Shown: positions 9,742 through 18,157, counted from the first letter of the stretch. The stretch is DNA of 64,000 bases from Arachidicoccus sp. BS20 (GCF_001659705.1 NZ_CP015971.1:1860001-1924000); one strand, 5' to 3'. Made by a program: numbers and translations. Notes: a model not told the origin generated them from the letters alone.

Positions 9742-9787
9742 CAGTAAAACAACAAAGCCCGGCTTGCCGGGCTTTGTTGTTTTACTG
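9742..9787. terminator. Bidirectional terminator hairpin, copy A
   Basis: This is a perfect 22-bp inverted repeat (left arm 9742-9763, right arm 9766-9787) built around AAAGCCCGGC/GCCGGGCTTT with flanking A and T runs. It lies between the convergent genes 9286-9735 (+) and 9802-10134 (-). Confidence 0.85.
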
Positions 9788-9801
9788 TGATGTATAAATT
9801 T

Positions 9802-10134
9802 TTACGAAGCATACGCTTTTTTAGCTTTCCTGTCGCGTAAGAAAGCATCCACCATCTCAAAGACGGTAGCCTTATCCTGCTCATTTAATTTTTGAATATC
9901 CTGCAAACGGTTCAGGGCTTTGCTGTCAATCTCCACGGTTGTTTTACCCACCAGATAATCCAAAGACACTTCCAGCGCATCAGCGATTTTTGCCGCTACT
10001 TCTACCGAAGGTTTTACCTCATCGCGTTCATACTTGCCGATAATATCGCCGCTTGTTCCTACCGTTTTGCCCAGCTCGCTTTGCGAGAGGTTTTTACGTT
10101 TACGCAGGGTCGTTATGTGTTCGCCGAAAGTCAT
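9802..10134 (-). CDS. Cro/CI-type repressor, copy A
   Basis: This 110-aa protein is a classical XRE-family DNA-binding protein: MTFGEHITTLRKRKNLSQSE then ELGKTVGTSGDIIGKYERDE, with ALEVSLDYLVGK closing the domain at about residue 64. A helical C-terminal tail (DKATVFEMVDAFLRDRKAKK) may mediate dimerisation. It is divergent from the ATPase/recombinase operon across a 143-bp gap and is the natural candidate for a repressor of that operon. Confidence 0.8.
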   Translation of the reverse strand: MTFGEHITTLRKRKNLSQSELGKTVGTSGDIIGKYERDEVKPSVEVAAKIADALEVSLDYLVGKTTVEIDSKALNRLQDIQKLNEQDKATVFEMVDAFLRDRKAKKAYAS

Positions 10135-10213
10135 ATTTATCGTTTAAGATGCTGATATAATAAGTGTTTTGTAAAATTAGATGATATAAATAACTGAAAC
10201 AAGAACTATTTTA

Positions 10214-10245
10214 TTTGTGTAATTCTAACAAATCTGCTACTTTTA
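10214..10245 (+). promoter_or_regulatory. Bacteroidota-type promoter for the ATPase/recombinase operon, copy A
   Basis: TTTG (10214-10217), then 20 bp, then TACTTTTA (10238-10245) match the Bacteroidota -33/-7 pattern TTTG...TAnnTTTG with one mismatch. It sits 32 bp upstream of ATG 10278 within the gap shared with the repressor. Confidence 0.5.
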
Positions 10246-10277
10246 CGATAAATATGTCAGATTAAATATTTATCCAC

Positions 10278-11921
10278 ATGGCGGCAGACATCCTCATAGA
10301 CATTACAAATCCTAATGCAATCACGTACTGCACGGAAGAATTAGGCTTTACGATACTTGGCGGCATCCGCATGGACGGCTTGGACAGATTGCGTGTAACG
10401 ATGCGTATAGAAGTCATTAATCGAAAGTTCGAGCATTACATGAACAATCCCGATATTGCCGCGTTGCCTGTGAACCATAACTTGGATTTATACAATGACG
10501 TGCAAACAGAAAAACTCATCCGTAAAGCCGCAGAACGTTTAGAGGTCGGCACATTGCCATTGACCAAAGCCATTGCCGACATTACAAGACAGTTGGAGTT
10601 GTACCGCCTGCAACAAATCGAAACCAGCCAACAGGAAAAAGTAAAAGCCCGGAAGATATTGACCCCCGAAGAAAAAGAAGCGGCGATGAATTTTTTAATG
10701 CAACCGGACTTAATGCAAAGAACCAATGAACTCATCGGGCAAAGCGGCGTTATCGGCGAAGCAAGCAACCGTCTTTTAATGTATATCATTTTTACCAGCC
10801 GCAAGCGCGCAAACCCTTTACACGTCATCAGCTTTGGCAGTTCGGGCGCGGGCAAAAGCCACTTGCAGGAAAAGGTCGCCGAACTCATGCCCGAAGAAGA
10901 TAAGATAGAAAGCACCAGCCTTACCAGCAACGCACTGTATTATTTTGGCGAATACGATTTACAACACAAATTAATCTTGATAGAAGACATGGACGGCGCA
11001 GAGCCTGTGCTGTATGCGCTGCGCGAACTCATCAGCAAGAAGCACATCATCAAGTTAGTGCCACTCAAAGACAGTAAGGGCGTAACCAAGACCATTACGT
11101 TTAAAGTAAACGGACCTGTGAGCGTGGCAGGCTGTACCACGCAGGAAAAGATATACGAAGACAACGCCAACCGTTCTTTTTTGATTTACATAGACGAGAG
11201 TAAAACACAGGATGAAAACATTATGCAATACCAACGCGCCGTATCGGCAGGGCGCATCAATAAAACGGAAGAAAACAACACCAAACAATTTTTGCAAAAC
11301 ACGCAACGGTTATTAGAGCAAGTATCGGTCATCAATCCTTATGCGGAATTATTACAGATACCGAGTGAAGTGTTCAAGCCGCGAAGAACCAATGCGCATT
11401 ACCTGCAATTTATCGAAGCCGTAACGTTTTATCATCAGCACCAAAGGGAAAGATACACCGACCCGAACACAGGCGAAACCTTTATCAGCACTACGTTGGA
11501 AGATATTGCCGAAGCCAACAAGCTCATGAAATCCGTCCTCTTGCGCAAAGCCGATGAGTTAAGCGGCGCGACCAGAAATTATTTTGAGTTGCTCAAACAA
11601 TTTTTGCAGGAACAAAAAGAAAGCACGTTTACCAACCGCGACATCCGCAAACATTTACGCCTGCCTGCAACAACCGTAAGGCGTTACCACCATGAGCTAT
11701 TACAAAACGGTTACATCAGATTGCAGGACGATAAAAAACAGCAAGGTTATCTCTATGAAATCGTCAGCTATGAAAAATATGTACAGTTGCAAAACAGTAT
11801 CAGCAGCGTGCTGGATACTATTTTACAGAACCTGCAAGCCGGTGCGCCACCCATGCGCCAAAAAGAAAATGGCGCACTGAAACGCAAGCCAGCAAAGGCT
11901 TTAAGCGCAAACGACCAATGA
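10278..11921 (+). CDS. AAA-like DNA helicase/primase-type ATPase of the element, copy A
   Basis: This 547-aa protein has a P-loop GSSGAGKSH at about residues 187-195, a Walker B LILIEDMDG at about 233-241, and a C-terminal winged-helix-like segment (FTNRDIRKHLRLPATTVRRY, then LLQNGYIRL). The layout resembles replication or primase-helicase proteins carried by Bacteroidota mobile elements. It leads a head-to-tail set with two tyrosine recombinases (39-bp gap to the first), suggesting it aids replication or strand processing of the excised circle. No primase zinc finger is visible, so helicase or initiator is the safer call. Confidence 0.65.
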   Translation: MAADILIDITNPNAITYCTEELGFTILGGIRMDGLDRLRVTMRIEVINRKFEHYMNNPDIAALPVNHNLDLYNDVQTEKLIRKAAERLEVGTLPLTKAIADITRQLELYRLQQIETSQQEKVKARKILTPEEKEAAMNFLMQPDLMQRTNELIGQSGVIGEASNRLLMYIIFTSRKRANPLHVISFGSSGAGKSHLQEKVAELMPEEDKIESTSLTSNALYYFGEYDLQHKLILIEDMDGAEPVLYALRELISKKHIIKLVPLKDSKGVTKTITFKVNGPVSVAGCTTQEKIYEDNANRSFLIYIDESKTQDENIMQYQRAVSAGRINKTEENNTKQFLQNTQRLLEQVSVINPYAELLQIPSEVFKPRRTNAHYLQFIEAVTFYHQHQRERYTDPNTGETFISTTLEDIAEANKLMKSVLLRKADELSGATRNYFELLKQFLQEQKESTFTNRDIRKHLRLPATTVRRYHHELLQNGYIRLQDDKKQQGYLYEIVSYEKYVQLQNSISSVLDTILQNLQAGAPPMRQKENGALKRKPAKALSANDQ

Positions 11922-11960
11922 TATTGTAAAATGCAAGCAAGGCAAAAAAAATATTAAAAA

Positions 11961-12932
11961 ATGAAACGTTTACCTGTCCGTTCGCCCGCTTACCGTTATG
12001 TGGAGCAAAGTTTTAAGGAATGGCTCGAAGCATTGGGTTACGCCTGGCAGGGCGTGTATTATATGCCGATACAGGTCAGAGGCTTGCTGCATTATTTAGA
12101 GCAACAAGGCAAAACCGCTTTACAGGATATAACCGCAGAAGCGATAAAGGCGTATTATTATGATGAGCTGAAACAACGGAAAAACTATATGGTCGGTGCA
12201 GGCACATTAAGCAGTAAGCACCTCAATAAAAATTTACAGGCGTTACGGAAGTTTGTCGAATACCTGCGACAAACGGGCAAGTTAAAAATACCGATGCTCA
12301 ACATACGGCAGGAAAGCATCCTTGATGCAATCCCCGCCGTACTTACTGAAAAAGAAATACATCTTTTATACCAAGCGACCGAACAACCTTATGAGAGGAA
12401 GCGGCGCGGAACCAATGAAGAACTGCATCTTGCCTTACAACAGAGAGACCGCGCCATGCTTGCCGTATTCTATGGCTGCGGGCTAAGAAGAAACGAGGGC
12501 TGCCAGCTGAATGTATCCGACATCCACATAGAAAGTTCATTGGTACACGTGCGCAAAGGCAAGGGATACAAAGAACGCTTTGTACCTGTCAGCAGCAAAG
12601 GCTTAGAGCATCTTACCACTTACCTGTATGATGCAAGACCCATACTCATCAGGGATAATAAAGAAGAATCCTTTTTTGTCAGCAGCAAAAGCGGCAAACG
12701 ATTGGGCGGGCAAATGCTGTTGTTATGCTTGCAACACCTGATTGCGATTACCGCAACAGAAAGCCTGCAACAAAAAGAAATCGGTTTGCATACGTTGCGG
12801 CACAGTATTGCCACGCACCTGTTGGCGCGCGGCATGGGCTTGGAAAAGATAAAAGATTTTTTGGGACACAGCAGCCTTGAATCCACGCAGATTTATACGC
12901 ACTTAATCAATGAAGAATTAAAAGTGGAATAA
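11961..12932 (+). CDS. Tyrosine recombinase (integrase), catalytically complete, copy A
   Basis: This 323-aa XerC/D-like integrase has an N-terminal SAM-like core-binding domain (residues 1-115) and a catalytic domain with the expected residues: Arg in YGCGLRRNEG (about 176), Lys in RKGKGYKERFVP, His-x-x-Arg in LHTLRHS (about 277-281), His in FLGHSS and the nucleophile Tyr in TQIYTHL. It would cut and join at the element borders. It lies 15 bp before a second, divergent recombinase; the two probably act together as a heteromer. Confidence 0.9.
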   Translation: MKRLPVRSPAYRYVEQSFKEWLEALGYAWQGVYYMPIQVRGLLHYLEQQGKTALQDITAEAIKAYYYDELKQRKNYMVGAGTLSSKHLNKNLQALRKFVEYLRQTGKLKIPMLNIRQESILDAIPAVLTEKEIHLLYQATEQPYERKRRGTNEELHLALQQRDRAMLAVFYGCGLRRNEGCQLNVSDIHIESSLVHVRKGKGYKERFVPVSSKGLEHLTTYLYDARPILIRDNKEESFFVSSKSGKRLGGQMLLLCLQHLIAITATESLQQKEIGLHTLRHSIATHLLARGMGLEKIKDFLGHSSLESTQIYTHLINEELKVE

Positions 12933-12947
12933 TAAAACATAATCATC

Positions 12948-13880
12948 ATGGAAAAGTTTAAAGAATGGTTGCGGATAAAAGGTTACGGCAGTAACACCAT
13001 TGATACTATTGTGCGGGTAACGGAATATTTTTTTGCGTGGGCGGAAAAAGAAAACTTATCCGACATTACGGAAACCACCCACAACGATATTATCGCTTAT
13101 GTGCAGCATTACCGCCTCAAAGGCACAGGCAGCAAGACGATTGCCCATTATGTATGGCAACTGAAAAAATATTTTGAATGGTTGATGAGCGAAGGCGAAG
13201 TGAGCGACAATCCTTGCAGCAATATTGTTATCAAAGGCATCAAAAGAAAAGTACTGTATGAGATTTTATCCGAAGAAGCATTAAATGCGCTGTATGAAAA
13301 CTACCGAACCGATATTGTCTTAGAGAAAACGGAAACGCTGAAAAGCCCGCCGCCGCAGGTTTTGCAGCAGTTGGCAAGAAAAAGGAACAAAGCGGTGTTG
13401 GGCTTGCTGGTGTATCAGGGATTAAGCACAGAGGATATTATCCGCCTGCAATTACAGGACTTACGGTTAAGGGAAGGCAAGGTGTTTATTGCAGGTACAA
13501 AGCGCAGTAATGAACGCACCTTGCCTTTGGAAAGCAGGCAGGTGTTTGACTTGCTGGATTATATCAACGATACGAGAAAACAGATTTTACAACGCAGGAA
13601 TATTACCGAACCGGTACAGGATTTATTTTTAAATATAGGCGAGAGTCCGAGAAAAAACAACCTCTTTGAAATGCTGGTAAAACATTTAAAACAGATGAAC
13701 GGGAAAGTAAAAAACATTGACCAGATAAGGGCAAGCGTGATAGTGCATTGGCTGCAAAGGTACAACCTGCGCAAGGTTCAGGTCATGGCAGGGCATCGCT
13801 ACATCAGTTCAACGGAGCAGTACCAAGCCAATAATTTAGAAGACCTGAAAGAAGATATTAAACATTATCATCCTTTTTAA
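12948..13880 (+). CDS. Second tyrosine recombinase with altered catalytic residues, copy A
   Basis: This 310-aa protein has the integrase layout: a SAM-like N-domain (KFKEWLRIKGYGSNTID) and a catalytic fold ending MAGHRYISSTEQYQ. The first catalytic Arg position reads YQGLSTEDI (Ser instead of Arg) and the usual HxLRH reads IDQIRAS, losing the first His but keeping Arg. The later His and Tyr remain. It may be a structural or weakly active partner of the complete recombinase 15 bp upstream, as in paired XerCD- or Tn554-type systems; partnership is inferred from adjacency. Confidence 0.8.
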   Translation: MEKFKEWLRIKGYGSNTIDTIVRVTEYFFAWAEKENLSDITETTHNDIIAYVQHYRLKGTGSKTIAHYVWQLKKYFEWLMSEGEVSDNPCSNIVIKGIKRKVLYEILSEEALNALYENYRTDIVLEKTETLKSPPPQVLQQLARKRNKAVLGLLVYQGLSTEDIIRLQLQDLRLREGKVFIAGTKRSNERTLPLESRQVFDLLDYINDTRKQILQRRNITEPVQDLFLNIGESPRKNNLFEMLVKHLKQMNGKVKNIDQIRASVIVHWLQRYNLRKVQVMAGHRYISSTEQYQANNLEDLKEDIKHYHPF

Positions 13881-13893
13881 ATAAAAAAATGGA

Positions 13894-13912
13894 GGTCACA
13901 TTTTGTGATACC
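13894..13912. promoter_or_regulatory. Operator-like palindrome upstream of ORF6N gene, copy A
   Basis: GGTCACATTTTGTGATACC is a near-palindrome. Its right arm TGTGATACC is identical to an arm of the perfect palindrome inside the ORF6N gene at 14173-14193. It lies about 50 bp upstream of ATG 13961. Two related sites around one DNA-binding-type gene suggest autoregulation. Confidence 0.4.
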
Positions 13913-13960
13913 CAATTACAGAACAATTACTTTTACACATCGAAAAAGCATTGAAAAAAG

Positions 13961-14521
13961 ATGGCAAAGCAGGAATTACAGGCATTGGTAGCCGAACAGA
14001 AAATATTGAATAAAATCTACGTGGTACGCGGCGAAAAAATTATGCTGGACAGAGACCTCGCGGAATTGTACGGCGTAGAAACCAGAGTTTTAAAGCAAGC
14101 TGTCAAAAGAAATATTGCACGCTTCCCGAAAGATTTTATGTTCGAGATGACAAGTAAGGAAATCGACGGCATGGTATCACAAAATGTGATACCCTCTAAA
14201 AGTTATTTTGGCGGCGCTACACCTTTTTGTTTTACGGAGCAGGGTGTAACGATGTTGTCCTGTATACTGAACAGTAAAACTGCTATTGATGTAAACATAC
14301 GCATCATAAGGGTTTTTGTGAAGGTGCGTGAATATGCACTCTCCCATAAAGAAATACTGATGCAGCTTGCCAAAATGGAAAAAGAAATCGTGAGCAGTAA
14401 CAGAAATATTGAACGCAACAGCAAAGACATTGAAAATATTTTTATGGTATTGAAAGAGCTGATAGAAAAACAAAGCACCAATCCGCCGAGAAATAAAATC
14501 GGATTTAAGCCGAACGATTAA
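13961..14521 (+). CDS. ORF6N-domain DNA-binding protein, copy A
   Basis: This 186-aa protein has an N-terminal ORF6N domain (about residues 8-100: KIYVVRGEKIMLDRDLAELY, then TRVLKQAVKRN, RFPKDFMFEMT, PFCFTEQGVTMLSC). A long helical C-terminus (HKEILMQLAKMEKEIVSSNR) suits dimerisation. ORF6N/KilA-type proteins are phage or mobile-element regulators. It follows the recombinase pair by 80 bp. The usual LRSQ...TS stretch is replaced by SQNVIPSKSYFGG, whose codons contain a perfect operator-like palindrome. Confidence 0.8.
   Translation: MAKQELQALVAEQKILNKIYVVRGEKIMLDRDLAELYGVETRVLKQAVKRNIARFPKDFMFEMTSKEIDGMVSQNVIPSKSYFGGATPFCFTEQGVTMLSCILNSKTAIDVNIRIIRVFVKVREYALSHKEILMQLAKMEKEIVSSNRNIERNSKDIENIFMVLKELIEKQSTNPPRNKIGFKPND
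14173..14193. promoter_or_regulatory. Perfect operator-like palindrome inside ORF6N gene, copy A
   Basis: GGTATCACA-AAA-TGTGATACC has 9-bp arms that match perfectly around a 3-bp spacer, within codons for VSQNVIP. It pairs with the related site at 13894-13912. Confidence 0.45.
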
Positions 14522-15227
14522 GTCCAGCCCACGCACGGCACGGCTTGCAGCAAGCGAACGCACAAACCCAACCCAATTGCTGTCCTGCGGTCTTGCCGCC
14601 TTGCTCACATATTTTTTTGCCGCTTGCCTTTGCTTCGTGCGGCACATTGGCGAATGCCAAAGAGCCGCACAGCCCATGCTTCACAAGCCGCAAAAAAGCT
14701 CTACACACAGGCGGAGGGCTACATTAAACATAAGGTTGCCTTATAGGCGTTTTTGCCAACCCTTATGCAAGCATCCCAATCCCAAAAAGCCTATAAGAAC
14801 CTTATGTTAAGTATCCAAGACCGCAGCCACTAAAGAATAAAACGCTTACACACAGAACCAACGCTGTGTTTTATTTTTTGTGGAAGCCGTGCCTTACCCA
14901 CGCACACCGATACAGGCGTTATCCGTACTGTCGCAGCCGCCGCAAAGATGATGCGATGCAAAACGTTATCAGGCGGCTTTGACCGCACAAAAAATAATAA
15001 CGATTGCCTGCATGATGAGTGGGTAAAATCAAAAAAATAAACGGCAATCATTATTATTTTTTGCACCGATTTTATTTTATCTTTGTTTTGTCATCGGTAA
15101 TCTCTTCGCCGCCAACCGACCCTTTAGGGGAAGACGAAAACTGAAAAGTGTACTTACTACACAATCAGGAAAAATTGCCGATACAAATCCTGCCAAGCAC
15201 ATACGATAACCTCAAAATCTAAAGATT
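14522..15227. other. Non-coding region with inverted repeats upstream of relaxase, candidate oriT, copy A
   Basis: No convincing gene is seen in these 700 bp. Two large inverted repeats stand out. The first has arms 14727-14755 and 14783-14808 (AACATAAGGTT...AACCTTATGTT, continuing through TTATAGGC/GCCTATAA). The second has arms 14989-15008 and 15043-15062 (AAAAAATAATAA[C/T]GATTGCC and its complement, one mismatch). Position just upstream of a MobV relaxase makes this the best candidate for the transfer origin, but no nic site can be named from sequence alone. Confidence 0.45.
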
Positions 15228-16223
15228 ATGTCTTATGCTGTTTTGCGCACTTGCAAAATAAAGACGGCAGCGAATGCGGGAGGCTTAAATGCGCACCTTA
15301 CCCGAACAATGGACGTTCCTAATGCCGACCCCGAATTATTAAAATACAACAGCCGTCCTATCGGTTCGGAAGACCTCAATGCCGACATTCAAAAGCGGAT
15401 AAAAGAAGCAGGCATCCAACCGAGAAAGAATGCCGTGCTTGCCGTAGAAAACCTTTTGACATCGGGCGCGGAATTTTTTAATTACCATAAAGCCGAAGAC
15501 GGAAAGCTGCAAGGCGAAGTAAACAAATGGAGGGCTTTTGAAAAAGCATCCATGCAATGGCTGGAGCAACTTTACGGCAAAGAAAACATCGTCAATTTTA
15601 CTGTGCATAAAGATGAAGGCGCGCCGCATATCCATGCGGTTATCGTGCCTGTTGTCGAGGGCAAATTAAATTGCAGGGCATTGCTGGGCGGCAGGGAAAA
15701 GATGCGCGGGCTGCAAACAAGTTTTGCTGGTGCGGTGGAAGGCATCGGCTTGGAGCGCGGCATAGAAGGCAGCCGAGCCAAGCATACCGACATCAAAGAA
15801 TATTATGCCGTACTGAAACAAGCCCAAGCCATTGCCGAAAAAGCAGAACTGCCGCAACAGGATTATAGCATTGAATTGGATGATATACCGAAACTCATCG
15901 GGCAAAAACAATGGAAGCAAATGCAGGAGCAGCTCATCAACCAGCAAATAAAAAAGTTGGTTACCGAACACAAAAGAATGGTGGAGGCTGTTGCTCTTAT
16001 TAAAAACGAGAATAAAAAACTGAAAGAGCAAATCAAAACTTTGTCTTCCGAAAATGTGAAGCTGCATAAAACCAGCCAAAAGCAGTTGGAAGATATACGC
16101 AACATTATAACAAGCAAAACCATTACTCCGCAGGTCAAAGCAAAATATATGGACGGCGTGTTATTGCCAAGAAAAAATACCCAGAATGAAAATCAGGACA
16201 AACGCAGAGGTATGCGCAGATAA
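15228..16223 (+). CDS. MobV-family relaxase (Pre/Mob type), copy A
   Basis: This 331-aa mobilisation relaxase has an N-terminus MSYAVLRTCKIKT, a conserved Asn/Arg-rich NSRPIGSEDL region, and the histidine motif NFTVHKDEGAPHIHAVIVP at about residues 121-139, which matches the MobV metal-binding motif (HxDE..PHxH). The C-terminus is coiled coil (residues 230-300). It would nick and pilot the element DNA when a helper conjugation system is present. It ends in a strong terminator and is preceded by the inverted-repeat region. Confidence 0.88.
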   Translation: MSYAVLRTCKIKTAANAGGLNAHLTRTMDVPNADPELLKYNSRPIGSEDLNADIQKRIKEAGIQPRKNAVLAVENLLTSGAEFFNYHKAEDGKLQGEVNKWRAFEKASMQWLEQLYGKENIVNFTVHKDEGAPHIHAVIVPVVEGKLNCRALLGGREKMRGLQTSFAGAVEGIGLERGIEGSRAKHTDIKEYYAVLKQAQAIAEKAELPQQDYSIELDDIPKLIGQKQWKQMQEQLINQQIKKLVTEHKRMVEAVALIKNENKKLKEQIKTLSSENVKLHKTSQKQLEDIRNIITSKTITPQVKAKYMDGVLLPRKNTQNENQDKRRGMRR

Positions 16224-16250
16224 AAGTTGGGCAAAGGTTGCCCAACTTTT
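16222..16250 (+). terminator. Terminator after relaxase gene, copy A
   Basis: Perfect 13-bp arms AAAAGTTGGGCAA (16222-16234) and TTGCCCAACTTTT (16238-16250) flank a 3-nt loop directly at the relaxase stop codon. Confidence 0.85.
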
Positions 16251-16281
16251 TGGATAACCCTTGTGGAGCAATGTACTTTTG
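16249..16281 (+). promoter_or_regulatory. Bacteroidota-type promoter, copy A
   Basis: TTTG (16249-16252) and TACTTTTG (16274-16281) are separated by 21 bp, close to the Bacteroidota consensus. The predicted start of transcription lies shortly before ATG 16301, which argues against the longer frame starting at 16238. Confidence 0.6.
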
Positions 16282-16300
16282 TGTTCTAAAAACAAATGGT

Positions 16301-16684
16301 ATGGAAGCAATGAATTATGAATACCTGTTGCGCATGATATATGGCTGCGGCAGAAATAATGACAACGGAGCTAATGCCGATATTTATCGCAGACTTGAAC
16401 AAGCCGAGTGGCATCGAAACGACCCGCTCTGGGGTAAGTCGCAAAAAGAAAAAGAAAATGATTATCGTAATGCCTTTATGAAAGTTCGGCGGTATGTTGA
16501 AGATGCAATGCTTGTCGGTATAAGAGAAATCCAGAATGCCGCCGCTACGGAAGAAGACGTACAGCAACTTAAAACTTTACGTACTGAACTTGTAAATATG
16601 CAACGCCTAAATAAAAACAGGCTGGATGAAATAATCGATGAAGCCACAAAAATTTTTAGAAAAAATAACTTGATAGTTCGATAA
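16301..16684 (+). CDS. Small helical hypothetical protein at element end, copy A
   Basis: This 127-aa charged, helical protein starts at MEAMNYEYLLRMIYG. A longer frame begins at 16238, but a good promoter lies inside it, so ATG 16301 is preferred. It contains WHRNDPLWGKSQKEKENDYR and a coiled-coil-like C-terminus. I do not recognise a family. As the last gene before the element's right border it could be an excision or accessory factor, but nothing in the sequence proves it. Confidence 0.55.
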   Translation: MEAMNYEYLLRMIYGCGRNNDNGANADIYRRLEQAEWHRNDPLWGKSQKEKENDYRNAFMKVRRYVEDAMLVGIREIQNAAATEEDVQQLKTLRTELVNMQRLNKNRLDEIIDEATKIFRKNNLIVR

Positions 16685-16747
16685 ATATCTATCTTTATCG
16701 AAGTTCTTTGATGCTGGGATGCGCTGGGAAAATTTTGTATCGATAAA
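16677..16747. repeat. TCGATAAA repeats near element right end, copy A
   Basis: TTCGATAAA (16677-16685) and its inverse TTTATCGAA (16694-16702) form a perfect 9-bp inverted repeat; a third TCGATAAA lies at 16740-16747. This cluster about 100-160 bp from the border could be arm-type integrase sites, with the first pair doubling as a weak terminator. Confidence 0.4.
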
Positions 16748-16804
16748 AGGTTGGGCTTAGGAAATCGTTGTAATTTTTTGTGTTGTGCATAGGCAAAATG
16801 GGAA

Positions 16805-17827
16805 GTGCGGGAGAAAGTGCGGACTAATTACACCGCCTTCGGTCTCCAACAAAAGGCAATAGGGTTAACACAGGAAACTAATCCACTGCATAATAAGTAC
16901 TTGTTTAATCAAGGGACAGAATTACAGGAAGATTTTGGCATTAATTTGTATTCGACTAAATTTAGAATACTTGACCCGCAACTCGGAAAGTTTTGGCAAA
17001 TTGACGCATTAGCGGAATCTTCTCAAGATTGGTCAGCATATACCTATGCCAACAATAATCCTATTTTTGCCAATGACCCATTTGGTTTAGATACAATTAG
17101 AACTACTCATCCTGAAAATACGCCTGGATTTGGAACAAAGAGTCCCGCTAATAACCTGCCAGATTTAGTTGTATCTGGTTCTGAAAACACTTCTTCACGT
17201 GGTGGATATATTGGGTTAAATGGTAGTGACAACACAAGAGTCAACCATGTCGCCCCACTTCCTATGCGACCATATATGCCGTCTATTGCTACTATCAGCC
17301 AGTATCATACATGGAATGACTTATCGCCAGTTCATCCATGGATACATACCTTTAATATTAAGTATAATCCTCTTTCGTGGTTATTAGAATTTGTTACTGG
17401 AAAAAGTACAGCGAGCTATTATACTGCGCCGACATTAAGAAGTTATGCTCTTTTGAAACTTACGATGCTGGCTGCGACTAAAGGCGTTGGAATCGCAGCA
17501 GAGGGAGGTGAAATGATTACTGTGGGGCGTTGGATGTCGGTAACGGAATACGAAACGATGGCTACCACAGGACAAATGGTAGAAGGTGCAGGGGGGCAGA
17601 CTTTTGTTTCAATCGGAGGAGCAGATGCATTCCAAGCAGCATCAAAAGGGTCAGTTTATGCAGAGTTTCAAGTTCCTGCAAACAGTCTTTTACAGGGGGG
17701 GCAAGCAAATTGGTTCAAGGCAATTGGCCCAAATGCTGGGCAAGCGATGCAAGCAGCTTTGCAGAAACAAGGGGGACAGCTCCTCCCGCAAATTCAAAAC
17801 CTTTCACCAATCCTAGAAATCAAATAA
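16805..17827 (+). CDS. Rhs tip of element copy B, separated from any Rhs body
   Basis: From codon 12 ([10 protein letters not shown]) this is identical to the C-terminal 329 residues of the full-length Rhs. Its first 11 codons come from the right end of copy A. The only in-frame start is GTG 16805; an in-frame TAG lies at 16790-16792. Without signal peptide or Rhs shell it is probably silent or intracellular, kept safe by the immunity gene behind it. If copy A excised, this same tip would rejoin the Rhs body unchanged. Confidence 0.7.
   Translation: MREKVRTNYTAFGLQQKAIGLTQETNPLHNKYLFNQGTELQEDFGINLYSTKFRILDPQLGKFWQIDALAESSQDWSAYTYANNNPIFANDPFGLDTIRTTHPENTPGFGTKSPANNLPDLVVSGSENTSSRGGYIGLNGSDNTRVNHVAPLPMRPYMPSIATISQYHTWNDLSPVHPWIHTFNIKYNPLSWLLEFVTGKSTASYYTAPTLRSYALLKLTMLAATKGVGIAAEGGEMITVGRWMSVTEYETMATTGQMVEGAGGQTFVSIGGADAFQAASKGSVYAEFQVPANSLLQGGQANWFKAIGPNAGQAMQAALQKQGGQLLPQIQNLSPILEIK
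16838..16842 (+). other. Internal attachment core between the two copies, TTCGG
   Basis: The element's own right end (ACACCGCC) meets its own left end (TCTCCAACA) at TTCGG. This is the junction expected in an excised circle (attP-like). Confidence 0.6.
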
Positions 17828-17829
17828 TT

Positions 17830-18126
17830 ATGGAAGATGTAAAAGATATTGAATGGTTTAAAAATAATATAGCTCCTAAATTAAAAGGCTATGAATTTAA
17901 TTACAGATTTTTTAAAGAGGGCGATTTCGGTTCGTTAAACCAAGTCGAGTTTAATTCAAAAAAAATAGGTGGTAATATTGACTTTTGGAGTAGAGAATGG
18001 TTAGGTGTTTTTGTGTGGAACTATGAAACAGAAGAACAGCTACTAAATGTTCTTTTAGAACCACACCAAAGACAAGAGAAAGAAGAAACATTCAAACTGT
18101 TGGAAGAGCTAATTATAGAGCAATAA
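17830..18126 (+). CDS. Putative immunity protein for ART-like tip, copy B
   Basis: Identical to the 98-aa product of 6903-7199, again starting 2 bp after the tip's stop codon. Confidence 0.7.
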   Translation: MEDVKDIEWFKNNIAPKLKGYEFNYRFFKEGDFGSLNQVEFNSKKIGGNIDFWSREWLGVFVWNYETEEQLLNVLLEPHQRQEKEETFKLLEELIIEQ

Positions 18127-18157
18127 CAACAAAGTATCGTATTTAGTATTAAGAATT

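Larger units (their letters stand above)
5911..16837. mobile_element. Integrative mobilisable element carrying an Rhs tip, copy A
   Basis: This 10,927-bp unit is repeated immediately downstream. It starts at TTCGG within the YYPFG codons of rhs and ends with ACACCGCC just before the next TTCGG. It carries an Rhs tip with immunity gene, a macrodomain gene, a HEPN-like gene, two repressor-type genes, an ATPase, two tyrosine recombinases, an ORF6N gene and a MobV relaxase. The recombinases and relaxase indicate site-specific integration and conjugal mobilisation in trans. No type IV secretion genes are present, so it would need a helper. The borders are exact because the sequence left of 5911 (rhs body) and left of 16838 (element end) differ while the sequence to the right agrees. 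Confidence 0.8.

Noticed and set aside
14505-15066. Several 60-78 codon frames in the gap before the relaxase
   Set aside because: Both strands carry them, they lack motifs, and the region is dominated by inverted repeats.
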